Shown here piece after piece: positions 51,750 to 59,742 of a stretch of DNA of 64,000 nucleotides. The position numbers and the translations under genes were made by a program. How positions within the stretch are numbered: position 1 is the stretch's first letter; the number at the start of each line of letters is the position of its first letter. The stretch is from assembly GCA_020633975.1 (NCBI GenBank), contig JACKCR010000007.1, positions 62,001 to 126,000 of the forward strand. The letters run 5' to 3'. The notes beneath the pieces were generated by a model. The model was not told the origin of the DNA, ran no database searches, and saw only the letters and a program-made list of their open reading frames with translations. This stretch comes from Candidatus Eiseniibacteriota bacterium. GTDB lineage: Bacteria > Eisenbacteria > RBG-16-71-46 > CAIMUX01.

Positions 51750-53149
51750 CAATCGAACCCGCGGGCAGAGAGGGTGAGTGTGATCCGAGCCGGCCCCGTG
51801 TCCGCGCCCATCGGCCAGGCGAAGTCGACTTGGAGGTACGAGAGGAGGCCGCTCGAGTCGACGTTGCGGCGAAGACCGACGCCGAGGTCCCAGTGGACCT
51901 GGTTCCGATCGGGCAGATCGGCGAGATCTCCCGCGTCGTGAATCGGGTCCGTGCCCCACACCGAACCGACTTCGGCGAACGGCACGAACCGCAGCTTCGT
52001 CTTGCCGAAGATCGGTGTCTTGATCTTCCCGACCTTGTCGTTCGCCCAGGCGAACTGCGCACGTAGAAAGGCGCGATGCGTTCCCGTGACGAACCGGGGC
52101 TCGAATCCACGGAGACCACCATGTCCTCCGAGGTCCTGGGCGAACTGAGGGGGTGCGTCTCCCCCTGTGAACCCCAGATCCGCGATGACGTACAGCTCGT
52201 CCTTCCCGCGCGGCAACCAGATCTGCTTTCCGCTCACGCTGGCGTGCGTGAACTCTGGGCCGGAGGAGAGCGCGCCGCCATGTGTCCTGACGTTCGCGGT
52301 GATGTAGGTGCCGGGGAGGACGACGTCTTCCGAGTATCGCGGACGGTGCGAGGCGCTCAGTTCGATTCCGGTGCCGGTCCACCGCTTCGCCAAGGCGTTC
52401 TGCTCCATCCACCGGTCGGAACCGAAGATGTGTTCCGAAGACGTGAGAGGAGATGGTGCTTGATGCGTCCTCAGAAGCGCGGTCTGGAGCGTCCAGGTTC
52501 GGTACGGCTTCCAACTGAACCGGAGCTCTCCGCCCTCTTCCCGCAGATAGGACCGTGCGTCGTAGCCGCCCACGATCGCGAAGATCGGATTCCCGTAGGG
52601 CTGGTGGCTCCCGAACGAGGCGATTCCGCTGTGGGCCTCGATCTGGACCCAGTATCGCTCCTTGTCGAGTTCTCCCAGCCGAACGCTTCCTTGGCCCGTC
52701 GGCTTGGAGCGGCCGAAGTCGTAACCGAATCGAGATTCCGTCCGGATCCGTCGCTCCCAGACCGGACCGACCGTGACGCCCCCGGCGATGTGGAACCCGG
52801 CGACTTTGTCGTACGTGAGGTCGATGATCGGGCTGAGCCGCCCACTTGCGCGGTCGAAGTCGTCGTCGACCGCGGCGAAGACGGAGTCCCAGTCCGTCGT
52901 CTCCATTCCGAACGGGTCGTCGTCTCCGAAGGGGCTGCCAGCGCCGAACGGATCCTCCGCGGCGAACGGGTCGTCGGCTCCGAACGGATTCTCGTTCGAA
53001 GGCTCATCCGCCGCAGCCGGGGTCCCTTGCGTGGATGCGTCAGCGAGGGCGGCCGCCACTCCGCGGGACACGGAAAGTGCCCCGAACAGGAGCAGCCAGG
53101 CGAGGGTGCGCATCCAGGACGCTGAGATCTTCGACTTCGGTGCAGGCAT
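51749..53149 (-). CDS. Omp85/surface-antigen-type outer-membrane barrel protein
   Basis: A 466-residue exported protein. Signal peptide (residues 13-36; a second ATG at 53113 may be the true start). Residues 54-81 hold five P-F motifs exactly six residues apart. From about 100 onward the sequence alternates as beta strands and ends in a phenylalanine-rich C-terminal strand (RITLTLSARGFD). The motif GGHGGLRGFEPRF matches the L6 loop RGF of Omp85 barrels. No POTRA repeats are present, so it resembles the barrel-only surface-antigen group (patatin- or TamA-like barrels). Coupled to the TPR gene by TGATG. Confidence 0.75.
   Translation of the reverse strand: MPAPKSKISASWMRTLAWLLLFGALSVSRGVAAALADASTQGTPAAADEPSNENPFGADDPFAAEDPFGAGSPFGDDDPFGMETTDWDSVFAAVDDDFDRASGRLSPIIDLTYDKVAGFHIAGGVTVGPVWERRIRTESRFGYDFGRSKPTGQGSVRLGELDKERYWVQIEAHSGIASFGSHQPYGNPIFAIVGGYDARSYLREEGGELRFSWKPYRTWTLQTALLRTHQAPSPLTSSEHIFGSDRWMEQNALAKRWTGTGIELSASHRPRYSEDVVLPGTYITANVRTHGGALSSGPEFTHASVSGKQIWLPRGKDELYVIADLGFTGGDAPPQFAQDLGGHGGLRGFEPRFVTGTHRAFLRAQFAWANDKVGKIKTPIFGKTKLRFVPFAEVGSVWGTDPIHDAGDLADLPDRNQVHWDLGVGLRRNVDSSGLLSYLQVDFAWPMGADTGPARITLTLSARGFD
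52907..52990 (-). repeat. 18-bp repeat encoding five P-F motifs
   Basis: The DNA codes for P-F at residues 55, 61, 67, 73 and 79, a strict six-residue period with the pattern (N/D/S)PFG(A/D)(D/E). It lies just after the signal peptide of the barrel protein. Confidence 0.75.
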
Positions 53150-53265
53150 GGGACCCCGATGCTAAGCTCGCGGCTACGAATGTTTCTACTGGCACGCGAG
53201 AAAACGAGCCCGCAGCCGACCCATCCGGCAGGACTCCTCTCTCCAACGCGAAGGCACGAACTCCG

Positions 53266-54585
53266 ATGAAGCCCGCACGAGACGGTTTCGGCGCAGCTGA
53301 GAGAACCGGCGAAGCCGCCGGTCTCGCCGTCCACCCTCTCGACGCAGGCCGGGTTCCCGACTTCCGGACGCTCCATTCCCGTTGCGGAGCGGACGGCTGG
53401 TGCCAGTGCGTCGCCTGGTGGGTGCCGACCTGGGCCGGCTGGGGGGACCGGACGGCCGCGGAGAACCGGGAACTGAGAGACCAGCTGTTCGCCCGAGGGG
53501 AGTACGACGGCTACCTCCTCTACGAAGGCCGCACTCCGATCGGGTGGATGCAGGTGGGGCCGGTGGGAAGGCTCCCGAAGTTGTGGAACTCCTACCGGCT
53601 CGACGAACTCAGTGTCACTCCGAGTGACCTCGCGATCTCCTGCGCCACCCTGCTCCCCGAGTTCCGCGGACGCGGGTATTTGCACCGGTTCCTCGACCTC
53701 GTGCTCGCCACCGTCGAAACGAACGCTCGAACCCGGCGGATCGACCGGCCCCTGCGTGTGCTCGCGTTCCCCAAGGTTGGAGAGGATCTGGCCGCGGACG
53801 ATGTGTGGACAGGAACGGAGCGGGCGTTCTCGGCACGAGGATTCCGCTGTCTCCGAGAAGATCCGGCGCATCCGGTCCTCAGCTGGACTCCGGATGAGGA
53901 TCCAATCGAGGTGCGGGAGGGACAGTTGCGTGCCGAGCACGACGGCCCCCGTCGGCACTCGGTAGTGGTGTTCGACCTCGGCGGAGTCTTGGTCGACAAC
54001 GCGGGCATCGAACAGTTTCTCGCGTGGACACCGCGACTCTCCAAGGAGGAGCTCTGGGCGAGGTGGCTCTCCTCCCCGTCCGTCCGTGCCTTCGAGTGCG
54101 GCAACACCAGTGCCCCGGAGTTCGCTCGTGCCCTACGGGCCGAATTCGAGCTGGAACCGACTCCTCGCGAGATCGAACTCGAGATCGAGTCGTGGATCTG
54201 TGGGTTCTATTCGGGCGTGGAAGAGCTCCTCACTGCGCTCCGTCCACAAGTGCGGCTGGCGTGTCTCTCGAACACGAACCAGCTCCACTGGGATCGGATG
54301 CTCCGCGAGATCGACCTCTACGCCCTCCTCGACCACCGGTACCTTTCGTTCCGGAGCGGACTCCTCAAGCCGGACGACGACATCTTCACGCATCTGACCG
54401 AGCAGCTCTCTCCGTGGACCGAGGGGGCGTCTGAGCGGATCCTCTTCCTCGACGATCACCCCAGGAACGTGGACGCCGCACGGTCGCACGGCATCGACGC
54501 CCGGTGCACGGCCGGAATCGACGCCGTACGGGCGGAACTCGCGAACGCGGGCTTCCAAGTCGCACCACCGCCCCGCGAGAGCTAG
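53266..54585 (+). CDS. GNAT acetyltransferase fused to YihX-like HAD phosphatase
   Basis: A 439-residue bifunctional-looking protein. The N-terminal ~210 residues are a GNAT fold: GADGWCQCVAWW (a family opening), IGWMQVGPVGRLPKL and the acetyl-CoA loop ISCATLLPEFRGRGY. The C-terminal ~220 residues are a HAD phosphatase: motif I VVVFDLGGVLVDN, motif II ACLSNTNQLHWD, and motif III/IV with LKPDDDIF and ILFLDDHPRN. This HAD part resembles YihX, a sugar-1-phosphatase. The ATG at 53266 lies in a clean junction after the divergent barrel gene. Fusion of these two folds is uncommon to my knowledge; substrate unknown. Confidence 0.8.
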   Translation: MKPARDGFGAAERTGEAAGLAVHPLDAGRVPDFRTLHSRCGADGWCQCVAWWVPTWAGWGDRTAAENRELRDQLFARGEYDGYLLYEGRTPIGWMQVGPVGRLPKLWNSYRLDELSVTPSDLAISCATLLPEFRGRGYLHRFLDLVLATVETNARTRRIDRPLRVLAFPKVGEDLAADDVWTGTERAFSARGFRCLREDPAHPVLSWTPDEDPIEVREGQLRAEHDGPRRHSVVVFDLGGVLVDNAGIEQFLAWTPRLSKEELWARWLSSPSVRAFECGNTSAPEFARALRAEFELEPTPREIELEIESWICGFYSGVEELLTALRPQVRLACLSNTNQLHWDRMLREIDLYALLDHRYLSFRSGLLKPDDDIFTHLTEQLSPWTEGASERILFLDDHPRNVDAARSHGIDARCTAGIDAVRAELANAGFQVAPPPRES

Positions 54586-54732
54586 CGCTCACCCCGTCAC
54601 AACCGAACGCTCGCCGAGGCCGAACCCCATCCACGGCTCCGTCCTCGCTACCCTTCGATGCGTCGGGACTCGGATCGAGACTCGACCAGACTAAGAGTGA
54701 TCACGGACTCAACAACCCTCGAAGGCGGGCCG

Positions 54733-55818
54733 ATGGCAACGGAAACCTTTCGCTCTGGGCGGGACTTCATGCCCTCAGAAACGCCACAACGGATACCTCA
54801 TATCTTCGGGCGGCCGCTGCCGGGCCGGGCGTTCGTGCCTGGAATCCCGCACGTTCGCGCTGATCTGCACCTCCACTCGAGCTTTTCCTACGACGTGATC
54901 AACCATCCGGCGCTCGCGCCTCGGGCTCTGTACGAGCGGGCGAGAGAACGGGGAATGGGGCTTTTCACCCTAACCGACCACGAGACGATGCGCGGAATCC
55001 TGTCCCTCCAGAGTGAGCTCCGCGAGGAGTTCGGGGACACGCCGCCGATTCCTGCGGTCACCGGCATCGAGATCTACGTCCGGGACCCACGCGTGGGCCA
55101 CGTGATCCACGTCAACGTACTCGGTCTCGATCAGAAGCAGGCGAACGCGCTGGCCAAGCGGCGACGTGACCTGGACGCATTCCTGTCCTTCTGCGAACGC
55201 GAGCATCTCTACCACGCGTACAACCACCCTTTCTGGTTCGAGCCGGGAGAGCGCGCGACACTGGAGACGATCTCGGAGTTGGTCGAGAGGTTCCCGGTGG
55301 TGGAGCTCAATGCGGGTAGGATCCTTCCACTCAACCACCGCACCATCGCCCTCGCCGAACAGCACGGGAAGAGCCTGGTCGCCTGTTCGGACTCGCACAC
55401 CGGCAGAGTCGGCCGTGCCTACACGACGGCTCCAGGAAGGACGGCGGAGGAGTTCCTCGCGAACGTCACCTCCGGCAACTCCATCGTCGTTCCGCGCTGT
55501 ACCTCGCTCGGTGACTTCCTCGACGAAGTCCACGGCACACTCGACCTGGTCTTCAGCCTTCAGCAGGCGCTGCCGATCAAGCGGACCTTCCTTCGGAAGT
55601 ACCCCCGCCTCCGTAGGGTCGCGCAGCTAGCGCTGGAGAGCGACCGGGTGATGAAGTCCGGACTGCTCCAACAGATCGCGAGACGAGCACTTGGCATCAT
55701 CGCGTATGCGCCGGCGTCGGCCTTCATCTGGGAGCAACGGCAGATGCACAAGCGGCTCGAAGAGCTGGAAGCGGCGCTCGCAGACCCGGGCCTCGAGGCC
55801 GGCTTGGCCGAGGCATAG
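54733..55818 (+). CDS. PHP-domain metal-dependent phosphoesterase
   Basis: A 361-residue protein. The PHP motifs are visible: DLHLHSSFSYD (H46, H48), TLTDHETM (D82, H83), TGIEIYV, AYNHPF and CSDSHTGRVG. Such domains bind three metals and hydrolyse phosphoesters of nucleotides or sugars. The C-terminal 110 residues after the PHP core are helical and rich in Arg/Leu, possibly a membrane- or partner-binding extension. No signal peptide. The ATG at 54733 is preceded by a weak GAAGG. It follows the GNAT-HAD gene by about 150 bases and may be in the same unit. Confidence 0.85.
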   Translation: MATETFRSGRDFMPSETPQRIPHIFGRPLPGRAFVPGIPHVRADLHLHSSFSYDVINHPALAPRALYERARERGMGLFTLTDHETMRGILSLQSELREEFGDTPPIPAVTGIEIYVRDPRVGHVIHVNVLGLDQKQANALAKRRRDLDAFLSFCEREHLYHAYNHPFWFEPGERATLETISELVERFPVVELNAGRILPLNHRTIALAEQHGKSLVACSDSHTGRVGRAYTTAPGRTAEEFLANVTSGNSIVVPRCTSLGDFLDEVHGTLDLVFSLQQALPIKRTFLRKYPRLRRVAQLALESDRVMKSGLLQQIARRALGIIAYAPASAFIWEQRQMHKRLEELEAALADPGLEAGLAEA

Positions 55819-55888
55819 GCCGCGGCCCCACCGGGACCGAATCTTCGGCCTTCGCCCAGGCTCCGCCAGGCTGACGACTCTCTCCAGA

Positions 55889-56557
55889 CTACGATCGCGC
55901 GGGCGGAGCGTCGTCTCCGCCGTCAGCTTCGGCAGTGTCCTCGACGTACTCGTCGTCTCCACCCGACGCAGTCATGCTCGCGACTGGGGCGGCGGCCGGA
56001 GCGAACGTCGGCGGCACGAAGGGCGGCGGAGGCGGTGGAGTGGGACTGGGAGTCGTCGCAACGCGCTCATGGGCCATTCGCGACATCGCCTCTCGCTCCA
56101 GCTGTTCCTTGGCCTTCCGGTACCGGAGGATCAAGTAGATGCCCGCTCCGAGCACCCCGAGCGGCCACACGTTGCCGAGCCAATCGAGGTCGACGTCGAA
56201 GGTGACCGTGAGCGTGAGCACGAGCCCCAAGAAGGCGAGCAGGACACCACCAACCAGCGGACTGTCAGTCGGCATCGGCTCCTCGATTCCCACCGCGTGC
56301 AGGTTGTAGATGCGTGCACGGCGCACCGCGTCGACGACGTTGAAGATCCAGAAGAACGCGAGCAGCATCCCGAAGAACGGCTCCGCCGGACGCGCCTGAC
56401 CTGAGTCGAGGAGCGTCATCAGACTTCCGACTACGAGGATGTTCGTGAAGCCAGCGACGTAGTGCCCGACGTACGTCTGTCCCGCACCGGGCAACAAGGA
56501 GAGGAAGCCGGCCAGGACCGGGGACTTCCGGATCTGGGGACCATCACTCTGGTTCAT
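55889..56557 (-). CDS. TM2-like multi-helix membrane protein
   Basis: About 222 residues. ATG 56557 behind AGGGAGG is chosen; ATG 56590 behind GAAGG is also possible. The start KSPVLAGFLSLLPGAGQTYVGHYVAGF is TM2/DUF5683-like: a PGxGQ-Y-G turn between helices. It has five to six membrane helices up to about residue 150, then a cytoplasmic tail with polyproline (PTPPPPPPFVPP) and an acidic end. Third gene of the sigma-anti-sigma unit. The role is unknown; the proline tail suggests protein contacts. Confidence 0.7.
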   Translation of the reverse strand: MNQSDGPQIRKSPVLAGFLSLLPGAGQTYVGHYVAGFTNILVVGSLMTLLDSGQARPAEPFFGMLLAFFWIFNVVDAVRRARIYNLHAVGIEEPMPTDSPLVGGVLLAFLGLVLTLTVTFDVDLDWLGNVWPLGVLGAGIYLILRYRKAKEQLEREAMSRMAHERVATTPSPTPPPPPPFVPPTFAPAAAPVASMTASGGDDEYVEDTAEADGGDDAPPARS

Positions 56558-56594
56558 CATCGCCTCCCTGGAACTCGTCGACGCGGTCATGATA

Positions 56595-57446
56595 CTAGCC
56601 TTCATCTGAGGTATCTCCGTCCGAAGCCTCTGTTTCCGGATACAGTCCGATCGGGTCGAGAACGAACCGAAGATCTTCCAAGAGCGCGGGGTAGTTGCCT
56701 TCCTCGAAGTGTGTCCGGGCACGTCCACCCCACTCCGACATCTGCTCGGCTCGGCCCTCTACCTGCCCCCACATCCACCCGACACGTTGCGTTGCACGCT
56801 TCAGCGTCCCAAACCGGTTCTCGCCCGCGGCCGTGTCGCCGATTCCGGGAACTTGGACCTGTGCGACTTCCTGGATCCGATCCGAGACGGAGTCGTAGGT
56901 CGGCACCCGGCTCCCGAAAAGCACGGCACCCACGAGTGCACAAGCCATGGCCGCCTCCCAGACCGCTTCCGGGCGTCTCCAGAGAGCACGGAAGACTTCG
57001 AGGATCCCCGGCCGCGGCCCGATCGTCCTCTCGAGGACGGCCTGGGTGAACGCGCGGTCCGGCTTGAGCTCTGGAATGGCCGCGTAGTACTCGGGCAGGG
57101 CCTGAAGCGCGTCCCGCATCCGCTGGCAGCTCGGACAATCCGCCACGTGCTCACGGACGAGGACGTCGTCCCCTCTCGCGAGCGGATCTTCGAGCGCCTC
57201 CGCCATGCGGATCTCGACCCACCGGCAATCTCTTCCTTCGGTACGGGCACGGATCCGCTCCCGATCGAACTCACGCTCGCTCGTGTCCAGGTCGAACGAG
57301 GGCTCGAGATCCATGGAGCGCTCCAACGCGAGCGCTCGGCAGTCCGCACAGTTCGCTTCGTGATCGACTAGTGCGCCGAAGTGCGGTTCCCGGACCTCCC
57401 CGAGGAGGTATTCACGGAGTCGGCTTTGGAACTCATGACATTCCAT
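56595..57446 (-). CDS. anti-sigma factor with two zinc-finger motifs
   Basis: A 283-residue single-pass membrane protein. The first zinc motif is H29-x3-C33-x2-C36, the second H100-x3-C104-x2-C107, a duplicated ZAS-type head. One transmembrane helix lies at about 161-178; the periplasmic tail (180-283) is helical and acidic. It overlaps the sigma gene by 14 bases, which is typical of the sigma/anti-sigma pair. The double zinc finger is larger than in most ZAS proteins. Confidence 0.85.
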   Translation of the reverse strand: MECHEFQSRLREYLLGEVREPHFGALVDHEANCADCRALALERSMDLEPSFDLDTSEREFDRERIRARTEGRDCRWVEIRMAEALEDPLARGDDVLVREHVADCPSCQRMRDALQALPEYYAAIPELKPDRAFTQAVLERTIGPRPGILEVFRALWRRPEAVWEAAMACALVGAVLFGSRVPTYDSVSDRIQEVAQVQVPGIGDTAAGENRFGTLKRATQRVGWMWGQVEGRAEQMSEWGGRARTHFEEGNYPALLEDLRFVLDPIGLYPETEASDGDTSDEG

Positions 57447-58017
57447 GTCGTACCTGCCGTTTCTCCCCTCGTTCCAGTTTGAGCACCGCGCGGGCGAGGT
57501 CGGTTCGTGCCCTCGAGATGCGTGACTTCACCGTTCCGATCGCAACTCCGTCCAGCGCGGCCATCTCCTCGTGGCTCATGCCCTGGAAGTCCCGTAGGAC
57601 GATGGTGTCCCGACTGATCGACCCGAGCTGTTCGAGTGCCGCCAGGAGCACCTCGCTCCGCTCTTCCTTCTCGATCCGGACGTCAGCCGGCTCCTCCGTC
57701 GCATAGGGACCCGGCAGGTCCGCCTTCGTGATCGGTTCCAACGCCTGCCGCCGCTTCCGTTTGCGGTAGTCGTCGATGCAGAGGTTCCGAGCGATCGAGA
57801 CGAACCAAGTCTTGAACGTCTTGCTCCCGTCGTAGGAATCGAGCGACTCGTACACCCTCACGAAGATGTCCTGCGCCAAATCCCGCGCGGCTTCGTACTC
57901 GCCCGCGAATTGGTAGGCGAGATTGAACGTCCATCGCTGGTGTCGTTCGATCAGCGTCTGCCAGGCGTGCGCGTCGCGTCTCTGGCAGAGCTTCACGAGT
58001 TCCGCATCGGTCTTCAC
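57433..58017 (-). CDS. ECF RNA polymerase sigma factor (second)
   Basis: About 194 residues. GTG at 58017 behind AAGGAGAGG is preferred to the ATG at 58065. Region 2 (ARDLAQDIFVRVYESLDSYDG, KTWFVSIARNLCIDDYRKRKRR) and region 4 (MSHEEMAALDGVAIGTVKSRISRAR) are complete. It leads the sigma-anti-sigma-TM2 unit and is independent of the first sigma pair at 5 kb. The extended basic stretch after region 2 (KRKRRQ) is normal for ECF factors. Confidence 0.92.
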   Translation of the reverse strand: MKTDAELVKLCQRRDAHAWQTLIERHQRWTFNLAYQFAGEYEAARDLAQDIFVRVYESLDSYDGSKTFKTWFVSIARNLCIDDYRKRKRRQALEPITKADLPGPYATEEPADVRIEKEERSEVLLAALEQLGSISRDTIVLRDFQGMSHEEMAALDGVAIGTVKSRISRARTDLARAVLKLERGEKRQVRHGMS

Positions 58018-58090
58018 CGCTGTCCCCTCTCCTTCACACCCAAAGGTACGAATCCCAGGAGCCAAGGTTCGGTGGAAATTTCGGATCTCG

Positions 58091-59536
58091 TTACGAAGTT
58101 TTGTGGAGCTTCGGCCACTCGGTGTGGAACGTCCCGTCGCGATCCAGACGCTTGTAGGTATGGGCGCCGAAGAAGTCCCGCTGAGCCTGTATCATATTCG
58201 CCGGCAGTCTCTTACGGCGTAGCTGATCGTAGTAGGAGAGGGAAGCGGCCATGGCCGGGGCGGTCATCCCCAGATCGAGGCTCAGCCGCACGACATTCCG
58301 CCAGGAGGACTCCCGAGACCGGACTTCCTCGCCAAAGCGATTGTCCAAGAGAAGGTTATCGAGCCCGGGGTCCCTCTGGAAGGCCTCGCGGATCCGGTCC
58401 AGGAAGCGTGCACGGATGATGCATCCCCCCTTCCAGATCCTGGCGAGTTCGTCGAGGCGAGTGCCGTAGTCGAACTCCTTGGAGGCCTGGTGGATCAGGT
58501 CGAATCCCTGGGCGTAGGAGCAGATCTTGGACGCGTAGAGCGCCTCTCGGATCCAATCGACCACCTGGGAGGGCTCTGCGTCCAGGGAGGCCAGCCGTTC
58601 CTTGGGAGACGGACCTGACCCGGGGTGGGCCACGGCCACCCGCTGCCGGAGTTCCCGGAACGAGGAGGCGATGCGGGCGTCGACGGCCGCGGTGATCGTG
58701 GGGATCGGCACACCCACCTGGAGGGCCGTGATCGTCGTCCACTTTCCGGTCCCCTTCTGACCGGCTGCATCGACGATCGAATCGAGGAGGATCCCGTCGC
58801 CTCCCTGGTCATCCGGGAAGTCCGCGATCTTCGAGGTGATCTCGATGAGGAAGGACTCGAGTTCGCCGCCGTTCCACTCCGAGAACGTGGCAGCGATTTC
58901 GTCCGGGGACATGTCGAGCGCGTTCCGCATGAGGTCGTACGCCTCCGCGATGAGCTGCATGTCTCCGTACTCGATCCCGTTGTGGACCATCTTGACGAAG
59001 TGACCCGCGCTTCGGCGGCCACACCAGGTGACGCACGGCCCGGAGTCGACCTTGGCCGCGATCTTCGTCAGGATCGGCTCCAGGTGGGCGAACGTCTCCT
59101 CGTCTCCGCCTGGCATGAGGCTCGGGCCCCAGAGCGCTCCTTCCTCCCCACCACTCACGCCCATGCCGAAGTAGCGGATCCCGGATGGAGCGAGGTCCTC
59201 CAGGCGACGGTCGGTGTCCTGGAAGTTCGAGTTGCCGCCGTCGATGAGTATGTCGCCAGGCTCCAGCAGCGGACGAAGGGTCGCGCTCACCGAGTCCACC
59301 GGCGCACCGGCGGGAATCATCATCAAGATGCGGCGAGGGCGCTCGAGCTCCGCGACGAGCGCTTCGTAGGTCGGCGCCGGGGTGAATGAATGACCGTGCC
59401 CGAACTCCCCGAGGAACGCCTCGAGCATCTCGGGCTCGCGATTGTAGACGGCGACCGAGAAGCCGTTTCGCTCTACGTTGCGGGCGAGATTGCTCCCCAT
59501 GACGCCGAGCCCGATGATTCCGAAGTCGCTGGCCAT
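58091..59536 (-). CDS. gnd: 6-phosphogluconate dehydrogenase
   Basis: A 481-residue decarboxylating enzyme of the oxidative pentose phosphate pathway, producing ribulose 5-phosphate and NADPH. The dinucleotide motif IIGLGVMGSNLARN, GGNSNFQDTDRR (serine/substrate binding), HFVKMVHNGIEYGDMQL with the catalytic lysine, and IVDAAGQKGTGKW are all present. Length is that of the homodimeric long form. Separate transcription unit ahead of the second sigma cluster. Zwischenferment (zwf) is not in the window. Confidence 0.97.
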   Translation of the reverse strand: MASDFGIIGLGVMGSNLARNVERNGFSVAVYNREPEMLEAFLGEFGHGHSFTPAPTYEALVAELERPRRILMMIPAGAPVDSVSATLRPLLEPGDILIDGGNSNFQDTDRRLEDLAPSGIRYFGMGVSGGEEGALWGPSLMPGGDEETFAHLEPILTKIAAKVDSGPCVTWCGRRSAGHFVKMVHNGIEYGDMQLIAEAYDLMRNALDMSPDEIAATFSEWNGGELESFLIEITSKIADFPDDQGGDGILLDSIVDAAGQKGTGKWTTITALQVGVPIPTITAAVDARIASSFRELRQRVAVAHPGSGPSPKERLASLDAEPSQVVDWIREALYASKICSYAQGFDLIHQASKEFDYGTRLDELARIWKGGCIIRARFLDRIREAFQRDPGLDNLLLDNRFGEEVRSRESSWRNVVRLSLDLGMTAPAMAASLSYYDQLRRKRLPANMIQAQRDFFGAHTYKRLDRDGTFHTEWPKLHKTS

Positions 59537-59674
59537 GCGATCGCCTCCCTGCGTGGTCCGTCCTTCGTCCCAACTCGCGCGCTCTAGGTTCGCGACGGTC
59601 GGATTTCGCTCACGGAGAAGGGTACCGGACCGGAACAGCGAGAGGGAGCCCTAGCCTCTTCATTCGTCGCCCGG

Positions 59675-59704
59675 TTGACAGCACCAGTGAAGAGACCGTA
59701 GGCT
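59675..59704 (+). promoter_or_regulatory. candidate promoter of the NSS transporter gene
   Basis: TTGACA (59675-59680), 18-base spacer, TAGGCT (59699-59704). A start near 59711 gives a leader of about 32 bases. Confidence 0.5.
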
Positions 59705-59742
59705 CCGCCCACGACGACCCCAACTGCTTATCTGGAGCGAAC

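Noticed and set aside
52471-53958. A 495-codon minus-strand frame overlapping the barrel and GNAT-HAD genes
   Set aside because: It crosses two convincing genes in other frames and has shadow-type composition.
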